Source: Hydrogenovibrio sp. JE_KL2 (GTDB taxonomy: Bacteria; Pseudomonadota; Gammaproteobacteria; Thiomicrospirales; Thiomicrospiraceae). Taken from it: a stretch of 64,000 nucleotides of DNA. The first letter of the stretch is position 1, and each line of letters starts with the position of its first letter. The stretch spans positions 1 through 64,000 of the forward strand of contig NZ_WBJR01000002.1 of the NCBI RefSeq assembly GCF_009296185.1. Direction: 5' to 3'. The notes beneath the pieces are model-generated. The model was not told where the DNA came from, did not search any database, and worked only from the letters and a program-made list of their open reading frames with translations. Shown here one piece after another: positions 36,743 to 47,700 of the stretch. Made by a program: the position numbers and the translations under genes.

Positions 36743-38560
36743 ATGGCGCTCGGCAGTTCGCTACACGCCATAAAGCCTTTGCTCACTGGCTTCGCACTCC
36801 TTACAGCTATTTTCGCCCTGCCGTCTCAAGCCAACGAACTTCCAAACCACTTCAATAGCAACCAACTTGATAACAATCCATCGCCTTACCTCTCAATGCA
36901 CGCGTCCGACCCTGTTCATTGGCAGACTTGGCAAGCCAGCATTCTCCAATAGGCGCAGCAATCCAACAAAATCATCATGATCTCAAGTGGTTACTTTTCG
37001 TGCCATTGGTGTCATGTCATGCAAAGTGAAAACTATCGGAATCAGCAGGTCGCTGACTACCTCAATCAACATTTTATTTCCGTCAAAATCGACCGAGAAC
37101 TCATGCCCGACCTTGATCGTTACCTGATTGAATTTGCCCGCAAAGCCTCTGGGCACGCTGGCTGGCCTGAGCACGTTTTTCTTACACCTCAGGGTTATCC
37201 TTTTTTTGCACTGACTTACCAACCTCACCAACAGTTCATAAAAACCCTCAAACGCATACAGTTGCTTTGGCAAAGTGATCCAGACAAAATCATCAACACT
37301 GCAAAGAAGGCGATTGCCGAAGACGCACATAGCCCTATCACCGATAAAAAGCGCGTTACGCGGCAGCAATTCCAGCACAACTTTTTCCTCACTTTGAGCA
37401 ATCAGGAAGATACACTCAGCGGCGGGCTGAAAACTGAAAACAAGTTCCCAAAAGCGCCCCTGCTGCTATCACTACTGACTTACCCGAATTTATCAGAAGA
37501 TCAACAGGACTGGTTGGTTCTGACCCTGACGCAAATGCAGCAACAGAACCTTCAAGATCACATCAACGGTGGGTTCTTTCGTTACACGATTGATCCCGAG
37601 TGGCAAACACCACACTTTGAAAAAATGCTCTACACACAAGCCTTATTGGCTAAAGCCTATTTCATTGCCGCCAAGCGCTTTCAACGAAAGGATTTTTTGC
37701 ATACAGCAAAGGCAACGATAACCTATGTGGAAAAGCACCTTTACAACCCGAAAACACAGCTTTTTCTCAGCAGTGAATCCGCCATAGATCAACAGGGGTT
37801 TGAAGGCGGCGACTACCTCTGGACAAAAACAGAGTTGAAAGCCGCACTGAACGACGACGAGTATCAACAAGCCTCTCAGGACTGGCATTTGGATCAGCCC
37901 AACCATCCAGCACCCTTTAACAAGCATAGTGAAACACCGGCTTGGCTACCAAAACCAACCCATCAAAACTGGCAAGCGATTCAAACCAAACTGGTGCGCC
38001 CGATTAACAACATTCCAAAAGACAGTAAAAGTATTTTGGGCTGGAACGGGCTCATGCTATCAGCCTATGCTGAGGCGGTAAAATCTGAACCCAACAACCT
38101 AGACTATCATCAGCAAGGCAACCAACTTGCCAAACGACTGTTGGATGCTTTTAATCAAACCACTGGGCAGAAAAACAATGCGCCACGTGCTTATTCAAAA
38201 GACAATCGCCCCATGGGCAGCGCAACGCTTCAAGATTATGCATTTGTTTTTCAAGGGTTAAGAGACTGGCAGAGCGCAACAAAGAACAGTGTCTTCACAA
38301 ACATACTGCAGCAACTTTCAAAGCAGGCGCATGCACGATTTTTCACCGCACAAGGCTGGCTTTACACCTCAGCGCCACTGCTTCCTGGACAAGTTGGTGG
38401 CTGGGCGATTCCCGATGATGCACTCCCTAGCCCAACTGCGATCTTTGACTGCACCCAACCTGGTAGATTTTGGCAATCGGATTCACAAGCTGCTTCACAA
38501 CTCAGCACTTCACCGCTAGACTATGCGTCTTATTTAAATTGTCGAAACCATACTGACTGA
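36743..38560 (+). pseudogene. Exported thioredoxin-domain protein (YyaL/SPATA20-like, DUF255), interrupted by an in-frame TAG
   Basis: The frame from ATG 36743 encodes a signal peptide (cleavage likely after LPSQA), then the family start PSPYLSMHASDPVHWQTW. It is cut by TAG at 36950-36952 and continues in the same frame with SSGYFSCHWCHVM, the thioredoxin-like CxxC motif, and the (alpha/alpha)6 barrel domain to 38560. The stop falls on a position that is usually Lys or another polar residue, so one base change (for example AAG to TAG) explains it. Without the stop the protein would be 605 aa, near family size. A downstream ATG at 36977 could yield an unexported 527-aa product. Alternatives are a recent mutation, readthrough or a sequence error. 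It contains a dispersed-motif copy at 38454. Confidence 0.8.
38454..38471 (+). repeat. Dispersed motif copy inside the DUF255 gene
   Basis: CCCAACCTGGTAGATTTT (GGTAG variant), + orientation, near the 3' end of the coding sequence, read there in the frame T-Q-P-G-R-F-W. Confidence 0.85.
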
Positions 38561-38564
38561 TTCC

Positions 38565-39251
38565 ATGGCATTCCTGATTATTGCGTTTGTTCTTTTGTTT
38601 ATCATCACCAGCGTACCGAGCTTGTGGACCAAACATATCCTCAATAAATACAGCAAACCGCACCCTGACATTCCGGGCAGCGGTCATCAGTTCGCCGAAC
38701 ACCTAATCAACAAATACCAACTTGCTATTCGTGTTGAAGAAACTCAGGAAGGCGACCATTACGACCCTATCAATAAGGTTGTCAGACTTTCATCGGAAAA
38801 CTACCACGCCAACTCACTGACCGCCATCACTACGGTTGCCCATGAAATAGGTCATGCCTTACAAGACCAAGCGAATTATGAACCGCTAAAGCAGCGTACC
38901 GTGTTAATCGAACGTGCAAGATGGATGCAACAGATGAGTGGTATCGCTTTAATGGCGACGCCGATTTTGATTCCCTTGATGCATACGCCAATGATTGGTT
39001 TGGTAACGTTTGCCGCAGGCTTTATCGGCATGGGTGTGCCGGTTATCATTCACCTCAGCACCTTGCCGGTGGAGTTTGATGCCAGCTATAACCGAGCCCT
39101 GCCTTTATTGAAAGAAGGCAATTATCTAAATAATAAAGACCTGAAAACCAGCAAGAGAATTCTCACCGCTTGCGCCATGACTTATGTTTCCGCATCCCTA
39201 TCCAGCCTGTTCAACTTATGGAAATGGTTGCGTGCGCTGAAACGACATTAA
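38565..39251 (+). CDS. Membrane zinc metallopeptidase (YugP-like)
   Basis: The 228-aa protein has an N-terminal transmembrane helix (about residues 3-22), a zinc-binding HEIGH motif (TTVAHEIGHALQDQ) and two or three further hydrophobic segments. The layout matches the neutral zinc metallopeptidase family typified by B. subtilis YugP; the substrate is unknown. It begins 4 bases after the stop of the DUF255 gene and converges on comF. Confidence 0.88.
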   Translation: MAFLIIAFVLLFIITSVPSLWTKHILNKYSKPHPDIPGSGHQFAEHLINKYQLAIRVEETQEGDHYDPINKVVRLSSENYHANSLTAITTVAHEIGHALQDQANYEPLKQRTVLIERARWMQQMSGIALMATPILIPLMHTPMIGLVTFAAGFIGMGVPVIIHLSTLPVEFDASYNRALPLLKEGNYLNNKDLKTSKRILTACAMTYVSASLSSLFNLWKWLRALKRH

Positions 39252-39279
39252 CAATAGCGCCACTAAGCATCACAACACC

Positions 39280-39364
39280 AAAAATCTACCAGGTCGGGGT
39301 AGCCTTGAAACAGCTATAGCGTGACTGTTTAAGAAGATAGTTAGCCCCAACCTGGCAGATTTTA
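39280..39364. terminator. Inverted pair of dispersed motifs between convergent genes
   Basis: A degenerate reverse copy (39280-39298, with CTACC and GTCGGGG variants) and an exact forward copy (39346-39364) face each other about 46 bases apart, forming a long stem with a large loop. It lies between the Zn-peptidase and comF 3' ends, like the pair at 2956. Confidence 0.7.
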
Positions 39365-39377
39365 AACGCTGCAACAC

Positions 39378-40091
39378 CTAAACCGCTTTTGCCACAACCC
39401 AAGCTTCTACTTGTAGCTGGGGGTAAGCTTGCTTTAACATCTTTGCCAGTTGTTCAAGCGTGGCGCCCGTTGTCATTACATCGTCAATCAACACCACTTT
39501 TTGCATAGAAGCCAAAACCGCGTTATCCACTGAAAACGCCGCTTTCAAGTTGCGTTGCCTTTGTTGTTTATCCAATAACGTTTGATGAGGCGTATCCACC
39601 TGCCGAACCACACCGCTATCAATCAAAGGCACACCATAATGTTTCGACAGTCGTTTAGCCAGCTCATACGCCTGGTTGAAACCTCGCTCCACCAGCCGAT
39701 TCGGGTGCAAAGGGACAGCTATCAATGCATCGACTTGCTCAGCGGTGATTCTCTGCACCATCAATTCGGCAAGCACCCGAACCCAAAACAACTCTCCCTG
39801 ATATTTCAATCCATGAATCATTTGTTTGGCAGCATCATTGAACACCAGCAAGGCTTGGGTATGATCGACAAAATGAGGATGTGCCAAACAATCGCCACAG
39901 ACATGACTACTCGTACCTGGCGCGGCACAGCGAGGGCAGCCTTGCTGCCAAAAATCCAGTTCAGCTAACAGGACATCATCCAAATCCGCTGGTATTGACG
40001 ATAGCAGTGCATGGCTTCCCTGACCGACAGGCGGCAACAACCAGTTTTCAAGTCGCTGAATCCAAGAATGATTTTTATTGCTTTGCATCAT
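39378..40091 (-). CDS. comF: ComF/GntX family phosphoribosyltransferase-like protein
   Basis: About 237 aa from the ATG at 40089-40091; the next codon is also ATG, and the frame is open back into the MITE at 40193, but that part is not family-like. It has a Cys4 zinc-ribbon-like N-terminus (CPRCAAPGTSSHVCGDC), a central HGLKYQGE motif and a C-terminal PRPP-binding loop VVLIDDVMTTGATL. ComF homologues take part in DNA uptake in competent bacteria, and the gene is usually next to bioB in this lineage. Its promoter region carries the element at 40146. Confidence 0.9.
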   Translation of the reverse strand: MMQSNKNHSWIQRLENWLLPPVGQGSHALLSSIPADLDDVLLAELDFWQQGCPRCAAPGTSSHVCGDCLAHPHFVDHTQALLVFNDAAKQMIHGLKYQGELFWVRVLAELMVQRITAEQVDALIAVPLHPNRLVERGFNQAYELAKRLSKHYGVPLIDSGVVRQVDTPHQTLLDKQQRQRNLKAAFSVDNAVLASMQKVVLIDDVMTTGATLEQLAKMLKQAYPQLQVEAWVVAKAV

Positions 40092-40145
40092 TGCCTCTAA
40101 CCACCAAAACTGAATCAGTCTAGCCTTCGTTTCCGTTATAATAGA

Positions 40146-40406
40146 GGGCACCTCTAGTAACGCCAAATAAAATTCTGCGGGACTTAAAGGCAATTATTCT
40201 AGGCGCGACTCGCAGGTCTTAGCATTCTATGGCCAAGAGTCGTAACAACGAAAAATTAGCCTTTAAGCCCCGCCCGTAGGGGCTTAGCCAAGCTTGCCCG
40301 CTCTGTGTTGTGAACCTTTGCAAGGTCTAGACATTGCTGCAGCTTCACGCCTTGATCTGACAAACTTGGCGTTGCCAGAATTTATTTGGGGTTATTAGAG
40401 GTGCCC
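40146..40406. mobile_element. MITE-like element, 261 bp, with terminal inverted repeats and 4-bp target duplication
   Basis: The ends match as inverted repeats for about 33 bases (left GGGCACCTCTAGTAACGCC, right complement GGGCACCTCTAATAACCCC, both continuing AAATAAA...TTCTG). TAGA directly flanks both ends (40142-40145 and 40407-40410), a 4-bp target duplication. No transposase fits inside. Internally there is a strong hairpin (TAAGCCCC, 40264-40271, with GGGGCTTA, 40279-40286). The tip and the 4-bp duplication recall IS5-family elements, which is inference only. It sits in the divergent comF/bioB promoter region. Confidence 0.8.
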
Positions 40407-40498
40407 TAGATAGAATATCACGAAATAAACCTATCAAATCAATGGCGAAGCGCAATGAGTGCCTCTCTCCGTTGAGACTAAATGCGAAGGAAAAACCC

Positions 40499-41524
40499 AT
40501 GAGTCCTCAAGACATCGGTGCTATCCGTAACGATTGGACACTCGAAGAAATTCGAGACATTATGAACCAGCCTTTTAATGACCTGATTTTCCAGGCGCAA
40601 AGCGTTCATCGTATGCACTTTGACCCGAATGAAATTCAGACCAGCACATTGATCAACATCAAATCTGGTGGCTGCGCGGAAGATTGTGCTTACTGTCCAC
40701 AAAGCGCCCACCATGGAACGGATGTCGAAAAAGAGCGCATGATGGAAGTGCAAGAAGTCATCGAACAAGCACTTGCCGCCAAAGAATGTGGGGCAACGCG
40801 TCTATGCATGGGCGCCGCTTGGCGTAACCCGACCAAGCAGGATTTCCCGCGTGTATTGGAGATGGTGCGTGTTGTCAAAGCACTTGGACTGGAAACCTGT
40901 GTCACACTTGGTATGCTCGACGATGACCAAGTACAGCAATTGAAAGATGCCGGCTTGGATTACTACAACCACAATCTGGATACTTCTGAAGCCTTCTATC
41001 CAAAAATCATCACCACCCGTAACTACCAAGACCGCTTGAACACCATCGACAAAGTGCAAAAAGCCGGTATTAATGTCTGCTCCGGCGGCATTATCGGTAT
41101 GGGTGAAGAGCATAAAGACCGTGCAGAGCTATTGCGTACTTTTGCAACCATGGAACATCACCCGGATTCGGTACCAATCAACTTATTGGTCGCGGTGGAA
41201 GGGACACCTTTAGCGCACATGAAAGACCAAACGGATTCTTTCGAGTTCATCCGCGTTATCGCAACGGCTCGTATCGTCATGCCAAAAACCTATGTCCGCC
41301 TATCTGCGGGTCGTATGTCAATGACAGACGAAGCACAATCACTATGCTTCTTAGCTGGTGCCAACTCCATTTTCTACGGTGACAAACTGCTCACCACAGA
41401 AAACCCGGAAGCCAACCACGATATGCAATTGTTCGCCAAGTTGGGCATCCACATGCAGCAGAACGCAAAAGCTGAAATGACCGCAAAGAAAATGGCGGAA
41501 CAAATCACTGAGCTAACGGCTTAA
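40499..41524 (+). CDS. bioB: Biotin synthase
   Basis: Radical-SAM enzyme inserting sulfur into dethiobiotin. 341 aa from the ATG at 40499, which has an AAGGA ribosome site; the frame extends upstream to 40442 without family likeness. The radical-SAM motif is CAEDCAYC (Cys59, Cys63, Cys66). Further conserved segments are YYNHNLDTS and RLSAGR with the Arg ligand of the 2Fe-2S cluster. First gene of bioB-bioF-bioH-bioC; bioA and bioD are not in the window. Confidence 0.97.
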   Translation: MSPQDIGAIRNDWTLEEIRDIMNQPFNDLIFQAQSVHRMHFDPNEIQTSTLINIKSGGCAEDCAYCPQSAHHGTDVEKERMMEVQEVIEQALAAKECGATRLCMGAAWRNPTKQDFPRVLEMVRVVKALGLETCVTLGMLDDDQVQQLKDAGLDYYNHNLDTSEAFYPKIITTRNYQDRLNTIDKVQKAGINVCSGGIIGMGEEHKDRAELLRTFATMEHHPDSVPINLLVAVEGTPLAHMKDQTDSFEFIRVIATARIVMPKTYVRLSAGRMSMTDEAQSLCFLAGANSIFYGDKLLTTENPEANHDMQLFAKLGIHMQQNAKAEMTAKKMAEQITELTA

Positions 41525-41572
41525 TCGCCCTCTGGAACTTTCCTTCTCGCTAAGCCGAGAAGGCGTTTTGCC

Positions 41573-42748
41573 ATGTCGATAAAATCCCGCTTCCAACCTC
41601 TCCTTGAGCAACGTGCGAAAGAGCATCTTTACCGCCGCCGTCCCTTGGCGACCACCGCTCAAGATACCGCCATGCAAATCAATGGCGTGCAGACCATCAA
41701 TTTCTCGTCAAACGACTACCTTGGACTTGCCAATCATCCTGCCTTGAAAAACGTGCTACAGGAAACTGGAGACTTAAGCGTTGGCTCGGGTGCAGCACAC
41801 TTGGTGACAGGCCATCATCTCGAACACCACTTGCTAGAAGATGAGTTAGCGGATTGGCTCGGTTTTGACCGCGCACTCTTGTTTTCCACCGGCTACATGG
41901 CCAACCTTGCGGTACAGCCAGCGCTGATGCAAAAAGGGGACTGGATTGTTTCCGATAAGCTGAACCATGCCTCTTTATTGGACGGTGCACAGCTTTCTGC
42001 CGCAGAACTCAAACGCTATGCCCACAACGATATAGACGCATTGGAAAAACGCTTGAAGCAAGCGCACAAAGACAATATCCAATGCCTGATTGTGACCGAC
42101 GGAGTCTTCAGCATGGATGGTGACTTGGCAAACCTACCCGCCATACAGAAATTGGCCCAGAAATATGGCGCCTGGCTTCTTGTGGACGATGCCCACGGCA
42201 TCGGCGTGCTGGGTTCACAAGGTAAAGGTTGCTTTGAACACTTCGGGTTACAGGCGGATGAAAACACCCTTTTGATGGGGACACTCGGCAAGGCTTTCGG
42301 TACCTCTGGCGCATTTGTCGCCGGTAGCGAGGTGGCGATTGAAGCACTGATTCAATTTGCCCGTCCTTATATTTACACCACCGCCATGTCACCGGTGAAT
42401 GCCAAAGTCACCCGTGCTGCCTTAAAATTGGTGAAAGATGCCGATGTTCGTCGCCAGAAACTCATGGACAATATCGCCTTTTTCCGCAAAGGAGCCGAGG
42501 CGATTGGCTTAAACCTCATGCCGTCGGAAAGCGCTATTCAACCGGTATTACTCGGCGATAGCGAAGTTGCCATTGCATGGTCTGATGCACTCAAACAGTC
42601 CGGTTGCTGGGTATCCGCCATTCGTCCGCCAACTGTTCCAAAGGACACCGCTCGCCTGCGCATCACCTTGTGCGCTTCGCACACCCATGCTCAAATTCAG
42701 CAGTTGCTCGATGCGCTGGCTATCATTCAAGCAAACACACCTGAATAA
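41573..42748 (+). CDS. bioF: 8-amino-7-oxononanoate synthase
   Basis: PLP enzyme condensing pimeloyl-ACP with alanine. The 391-aa protein has the PLP lysine at about K240 in GTLGKAFGTSG, with family motifs NFSSNDYLGLANHP, GSGAAHLVTGHH and VDDAHGIGVLG. It follows bioB by 48 bp. Confidence 0.97.
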   Translation: MSIKSRFQPLLEQRAKEHLYRRRPLATTAQDTAMQINGVQTINFSSNDYLGLANHPALKNVLQETGDLSVGSGAAHLVTGHHLEHHLLEDELADWLGFDRALLFSTGYMANLAVQPALMQKGDWIVSDKLNHASLLDGAQLSAAELKRYAHNDIDALEKRLKQAHKDNIQCLIVTDGVFSMDGDLANLPAIQKLAQKYGAWLLVDDAHGIGVLGSQGKGCFEHFGLQADENTLLMGTLGKAFGTSGAFVAGSEVAIEALIQFARPYIYTTAMSPVNAKVTRAALKLVKDADVRRQKLMDNIAFFRKGAEAIGLNLMPSESAIQPVLLGDSEVAIAWSDALKQSGCWVSAIRPPTVPKDTARLRITLCASHTHAQIQQLLDALAIIQANTPE

Positions 42749-42857
42749 CCGATTTATTAGCGCTACAACCATCCGCAAGGCGCAAGCAATCCTTTGTCAA
42801 AAAAGGTAAAATGGCTCACTTGTTTTAAATTCACCGAATCTTAATCAGACATCGTTC

Positions 42858-43700
42858 ATGAAACTAACGCTCAACCGAACATTCATTCATCACCAGTCTT
42901 CAAACGACAATGAAGAACCTGCTGCGCCGAACCTGACGTTGATTCATGGCTGGGCGGCGGAAAATGCTGTTTGGCAGGACTGGGCAACAGAAATGCTGGC
43001 ACCGTACTTCAATCTTTACCTGATTGAATTACCCGGTTTCGGATTAAGCCCGGTGCTTCCTGATCTGAAAGATGATGAAATCAATGCCGTGTGGCTCGAA
43101 GCATTGGCGGAGCAGCTACCAGAAAAAAGCCATCTACTGGGTTGGTCGTTGGGTGGACTGCTTGCTCAGCAACTGGCACTGGCTTACCCTGACAAAATCG
43201 AGTCCTTGATTTGCATGGCAAGTACGCCAAGATTTACGCAGAATGATAATTGGAAATGGGCCGTCAGTCCTTCTCTGATGGGAGATTTCATCAAAGCCAT
43301 GAGTCTGGAAGCGGCTGGCGTGCTGAAGCAGTTTTGGAACCTACAACTCCAAGGCTCCGATAATGCCCGTGATCTCATGAAACGCCTCAAGCATCAAATG
43401 CAAGGGCGTACACAGCCAAAACTGCAAGGGCTGTTGCAAGGTCTAACCCTGTTGAAAAACATTGATAACCGTGGACGACTGGTCGATTTAAAGCAACCGA
43501 CACTTTGGTTGCTCGGCGAACACGATCCACTGATTCCAAAAGACTTGATTCAAGACTTAAGCCGCCTGCAAAGAGAAGGACAAATTGAAATTGTCGCAGG
43601 CGCAAGCCATATGCCGTTTTTCTCCCACCCGAAAGAAACTGCGCAGGCGATTATCGCTTTTATCAAACAATATGACAAACAACACACAAGCCACGTATAA
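42858..43700 (+). CDS. bioH: Pimeloyl-ACP methyl ester carboxylesterase BioH
   Basis: Alpha/beta hydrolase that removes the methyl group from pimeloyl-ACP methyl ester. The 280-aa protein has the nucleophile elbow GWSLGG (Ser97), the Asp in LLGEHDPLIP and the His in GASHMPFFSHP. The assignment to BioH rather than another hydrolase rests on its place between bioF and bioC and the HGWA start. A 109-bp gap from bioF may hold its own promoter, but none is clear. Confidence 0.9.
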   Translation: MKLTLNRTFIHHQSSNDNEEPAAPNLTLIHGWAAENAVWQDWATEMLAPYFNLYLIELPGFGLSPVLPDLKDDEINAVWLEALAEQLPEKSHLLGWSLGGLLAQQLALAYPDKIESLICMASTPRFTQNDNWKWAVSPSLMGDFIKAMSLEAAGVLKQFWNLQLQGSDNARDLMKRLKHQMQGRTQPKLQGLLQGLTLLKNIDNRGRLVDLKQPTLWLLGEHDPLIPKDLIQDLSRLQREGQIEIVAGASHMPFFSHPKETAQAIIAFIKQYDKQHTSHV

Positions 43701-43708
43701 CGCACACT

Positions 43709-44650
43709 ATGCAACATTTCAGCCGAGAACACATCCAACATCACTTCGACCACGCCGCTGCGACCTATGACGACGCTGCCATTTTGCAAAAGCAAGTCGC
43801 ATCACACCTGGATGAGCGACTTGAACTGGTGCAGATTGAGCCTAAAACCATTTTAGATATTGGTGCTGGTACAGGCATTCTGACCGCTAAAATGCGCCAG
43901 CGTTACCCGCATAGCAAACTGATCGCTGTTGACCTGTCTACCCAGATGCTGACAAAAGCACAGCAAAACTTAGCGCAGCAGTTCCCGCCTTCGCTCTGGC
44001 AAAAAACTCAACGTGTGTTTGGCTCGCAAACCAACGCCATTGAATTCATCCATGCGGATGCCAACAACATTCCACTGGAAGATGGCTGTGCCGACATGAT
44101 TGTCACCAGCCTCATGTTGCAATGGTGCGATGACTTGGATGCGGTCTTTAAGGAGTTTCGCCGTCTACTGAAGTCGGAAGGGTTATTGATGATGACCACG
44201 TTTGGGCCTGACACCTTGAAAGAGTTACGCCAAGCCTGGGCGCAGGTGGACGAACAGCAACACGTCAACACTTTCATTGACATGCACGATATTGGCGATG
44301 CCCTAATTCGTAATGGCTTCGGGCAACCGGTCATGGATGTTGAACACTTCACGCTCACTTACGATAAACCCATTGGCGTGCTGAAGGATTTGAAAGCCAT
44401 TGGTGCCACCAGCGCCCATAAAAACCGCCAGGTTGGGTTAATGGGTAAACAGCACTTCACGCGTATGCTGGAAGCCTACGAACAGTTCAGAACCGAAGGC
44501 AAAATTCCGGCTACCTACGAAGTCGTGCATGGACATGCCTGGGCGGCACAAGAAGTTTTCAAGGGGCCTGATAGAGACCGAAGCGGTCTAGTGGAAGTCA
44601 GTTTGGAAAGTTTCAAAGCCCAAGCTTTCAAGTCTAAAAACAATCTTTAG
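43709..44650 (+). CDS. bioC: Malonyl-ACP O-methyltransferase BioC
   Basis: SAM-dependent methyltransferase that primes pimelate synthesis by methylating malonyl-ACP. In the 313-aa protein the SAM-binding motif ILDIGAGTGILTAKM lies near residue 50, followed by IAVDLSTQML and the segment SLMLQWCDDL typical of BioC. It is last in the biotin operon. A 10-bp inverted repeat (44621-44630 and 44654-44663) straddles its stop and may end transcription. Confidence 0.94.
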   Translation: MQHFSREHIQHHFDHAAATYDDAAILQKQVASHLDERLELVQIEPKTILDIGAGTGILTAKMRQRYPHSKLIAVDLSTQMLTKAQQNLAQQFPPSLWQKTQRVFGSQTNAIEFIHADANNIPLEDGCADMIVTSLMLQWCDDLDAVFKEFRRLLKSEGLLMMTTFGPDTLKELRQAWAQVDEQQHVNTFIDMHDIGDALIRNGFGQPVMDVEHFTLTYDKPIGVLKDLKAIGATSAHKNRQVGLMGKQHFTRMLEAYEQFRTEGKIPATYEVVHGHAWAAQEVFKGPDRDRSGLVEVSLESFKAQAFKSKNNL

Positions 44651-44663
44651 GCCTGAAAGCTTG
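44621..44663. terminator. Weak hairpin at the bioC 3' end
   Basis: CAAGCTTTCA and TGAAAGCTTG form a perfect 10-bp stem with a 23-base loop. There is no T-run, so terminator function is uncertain. It lies between the convergent bioC and chemoreceptor genes. Confidence 0.35.
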
Positions 44664-44701
44664 AACCTTGAATTAAGCAGTCAATCACTGTTGTGCTTGG
44701 C

Positions 44702-47700
44702 TTATTGAAGTGCCTTGAGCAGGTCCAACACACTCGTCGACATTTCTTTAACGATAATGAAGTGAACCTGTGCTTCGGCACTTTCACCATTGTGCTGCAT
44801 ATCGAAAGTCTTGATGACTTCGCTTCTCAAAGTCGGGTAAAGCTGTTCCAATAAGCGGAATTCTGACTGATCTCCAAATGTCTCTTTCCCTTGGTTTTTA
44901 AGCCAATCTGACAGCATTTTGTTTTCATGTAAGTCATCTCGACTCACATCCCCCAGCCCATTGATATAGGCTTGCAGTTTATTCACCCAGGTTCTCAAAG
45001 CTCTTTCCGCCAATGCCAAATCCCACACATTGGCAGTCGACTGAGCTTTTTCAACATGGAAACTGTCCATAACCGCCAGTGAACGCGTCATCCCACTATC
45101 GAGTTCAGATGACTTGGTATCAAAGAAGCCCACCTGATTTTTCATTTCATCCGCTTCGGCATTCAACATATTTGCCGCTTCCGCGGTCTCTTGCACCAGT
45201 GCAGCGTTTTGTTGGGTGACCGAATCCATCCCCTCCATCGCAGTGTTGATTTGTTCAACACCACGCGTTTGTTCTTTGTTCGCTTGAGCAATTTGTCCGA
45301 TGAATTCATGCATGCGCATCAAAACATCGACGATTGAAATGAATTCCTGGTTCGACTGTTCAACCAAATTCACACTATCAGAGACCTGACCGGCAGTTCT
45401 TTCAATCAAGGTGCGGATCTCTTTGGCCGCATCGGCTGACTTACCAGCCAGAGTGCGCACTTCGCCTGCAACCACCGCAAAACCACGACCATGCTCACCC
45501 GCTCTTGCTGCCTCAACAGCCGCATTCAACGCCAACAAATTGGTTTGGAATGCGATTGAATCAATCAGCCCGATGATTTCCGAAATTTTCTGGCTGGAAG
45601 TCGATACCTCGGACATCGCCTGTTTAGTACGACTCATCACCTCAGAACCGTTGTCCGCCTGTTCTTTGGCAGAGCTTGCCAAGGCTGCGGCTTCATTCGC
45701 GTTTTGCGCGTTCTGACGAACCATTTCGGTAATCATCTCCATGGAGTTGACGGTTTCCTGCAAGGTATTTGCCTGATTTTGAATTCGTCCCGCCAAATCG
45801 ACAGACCCTTTCGCAATTTGGCTGGAAGCGTTATTAACCGTATCAGAGGCCGACTTCAACTCGGAAATCGCGCTGGAAATGTTATCCAACGAGGTATTCA
45901 CCGCTTCCGCCATCACTCCCAACTTACCAGTGTATTTGCCCTGTACACGCTGCTTCAAGTTCCCTTCGGACTGCGCCACCAGGACTTCAACGGTTTCAGA
46001 AATACCGGATTCCAACTGATCCAGAGACGAGTTGATATTTTCTTTCAAACTTGCCAACTCGCCGACTAACTCAACGTTCAATCGTTGCGAGAAATTCCCT
46101 TCGGAGATGGCTTCCATTGTGCCATTGATACCGGTAATCGCTTTCAAGGTATCGTCCATCGCCAACTTCAATTCGCTGACCATTACACCAAACTCACCCT
46201 CGAACTGGTGCGCTGTCTCAAAGTGATATTGCGCGTCTTTAATGGAGTGGATGGCGCGTTTCAGTTCTTGAATCACCGTCTGTATATTATCCGCAGAAGT
46301 GTTCACGTTATTTTTGAGGATATTCAAATCGCCTTTAACATCGGTATCGATGCGTGTGCTCAATTGACCCTGAGAAAGCTTATCAATCATATCCGACACA
46401 CTCATCATCAAATGCTGGATTTCCGACACATAAAGGTTGAAGCTCTCGCCCATACGGCCGATTTCATCAGAAGAATACACATCGGCACGCACCGACAGCG
46501 AACCATCCTCCGAAGCGATTTTGAGTTTTTCCGTCAAGCTCTTCATCGGTTTCAGGATGAAGCTTCGCATTCTCCAGAACACCTGAATCAACAACAGGAT
46601 AAACCCGCCGCTCATCGCTGCCTGCGCGACATAGATCATGAAATAACTGTCATGCAAAACTTTTTTCAACACGCCGGTTGACTCGGAAATCACTTGCATG
46701 GCGACCAACTTGCCATCCTCTTTCAAAGGATCGACCACCAACAAACGGTTACCGATAACCAAGTGACCTTCTTTTTCCAAAGTCGAGCGGTCAGCTTGTG
46801 CAATCTGCTGATTCACTGGTGAATCTTCAAACCCCTTTGTCGGCATCCATTGATTGCCACCCGCGTGATAAACCGCATATTGATGATCACGGTTTTGCTC
46901 CAGTCTCAACATCTCCGTCAATGGCAAGTTGAACACCACCAACCCGATTTTCTTCTCACCAAACAAAACCGGCACCTGTGCTTGAATAAATGCACCTTCA
47001 GGCTGCGAAACAATTTTGGTAGTTAAATGCTCCGGCATCGTCGTAACGGAAATATTCACCCCGCTATTCGACACTTTTTTCATATTGGCATCAAACACCG
47101 CCAAGCCGATATTCTTCATGTGCGAACGTTTCACATACTGTTGATAGTTCACTTCTAGAATTTGCCAGATAACCGTGGCCTGCTTGTCATGCAAGCCGTA
47201 GATCAAAGCCGAGTTCCCCGCCAAGCCCACAGCGTTGGTTTCAGCGATTTGTGACTGACTTTGGATTTTGGCGTTAAGGTTATCCACCAACAAGGCCTGG
47301 CGCTCATGCACACTGCTGAGATACATGTCATCCGCCACTTTTTGCAGATAAATCTGGAGTACGATACTCCACATAAGTGCCATGATGACCAATGGCACCA
47401 TGGTTTTTCCAAGAATGCTCTTCTTAGGGAGTGGGCTCCAGCGGGCGATTTTTTCGGAAAAACGGGTTATCACCGCTCCTTTACGAATCACCAGCTTGCC
47501 TTCAGCCAGTTTGCGATAAGCCGCTTCGATTTGCGGAATCATCTCTCGCTTAATCGGGTTGCGAATTGATTTGTAACCAATGATTTCACCATTTTTAACA
47601 ATCGGTGCAATATTGGCTTCTACCAAGTAATAATCACCGTTCTTGCAACGGTTCTTCACATACTGATGCCAGGATTTTCCTTTTTTCAGAGTTTCCCATA

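Noticed and set aside
36950-36952. TAG in the DUF255 gene read as pyrrolysine or programmed suppression
   Set aside because: No support for a pyrrolysine system in this type of bacterium from this window, and the position is an ordinary polar residue in the family; a point mutation or error is simpler.
44420-44437. AAAACCGCCAGGTTGGG in bioC, similar to the reverse dispersed motif
   Set aside because: It lacks one base and the AAAATCT core, and it lies in conserved coding sequence (K-N-R-Q-V-G-L); chance or a decayed copy at best.
46085-46681. Long open frame antisense to the chemoreceptor gene
   Set aside because: Shadow of a repetitive coiled-coil coding sequence; no family motif and no ribosome site.
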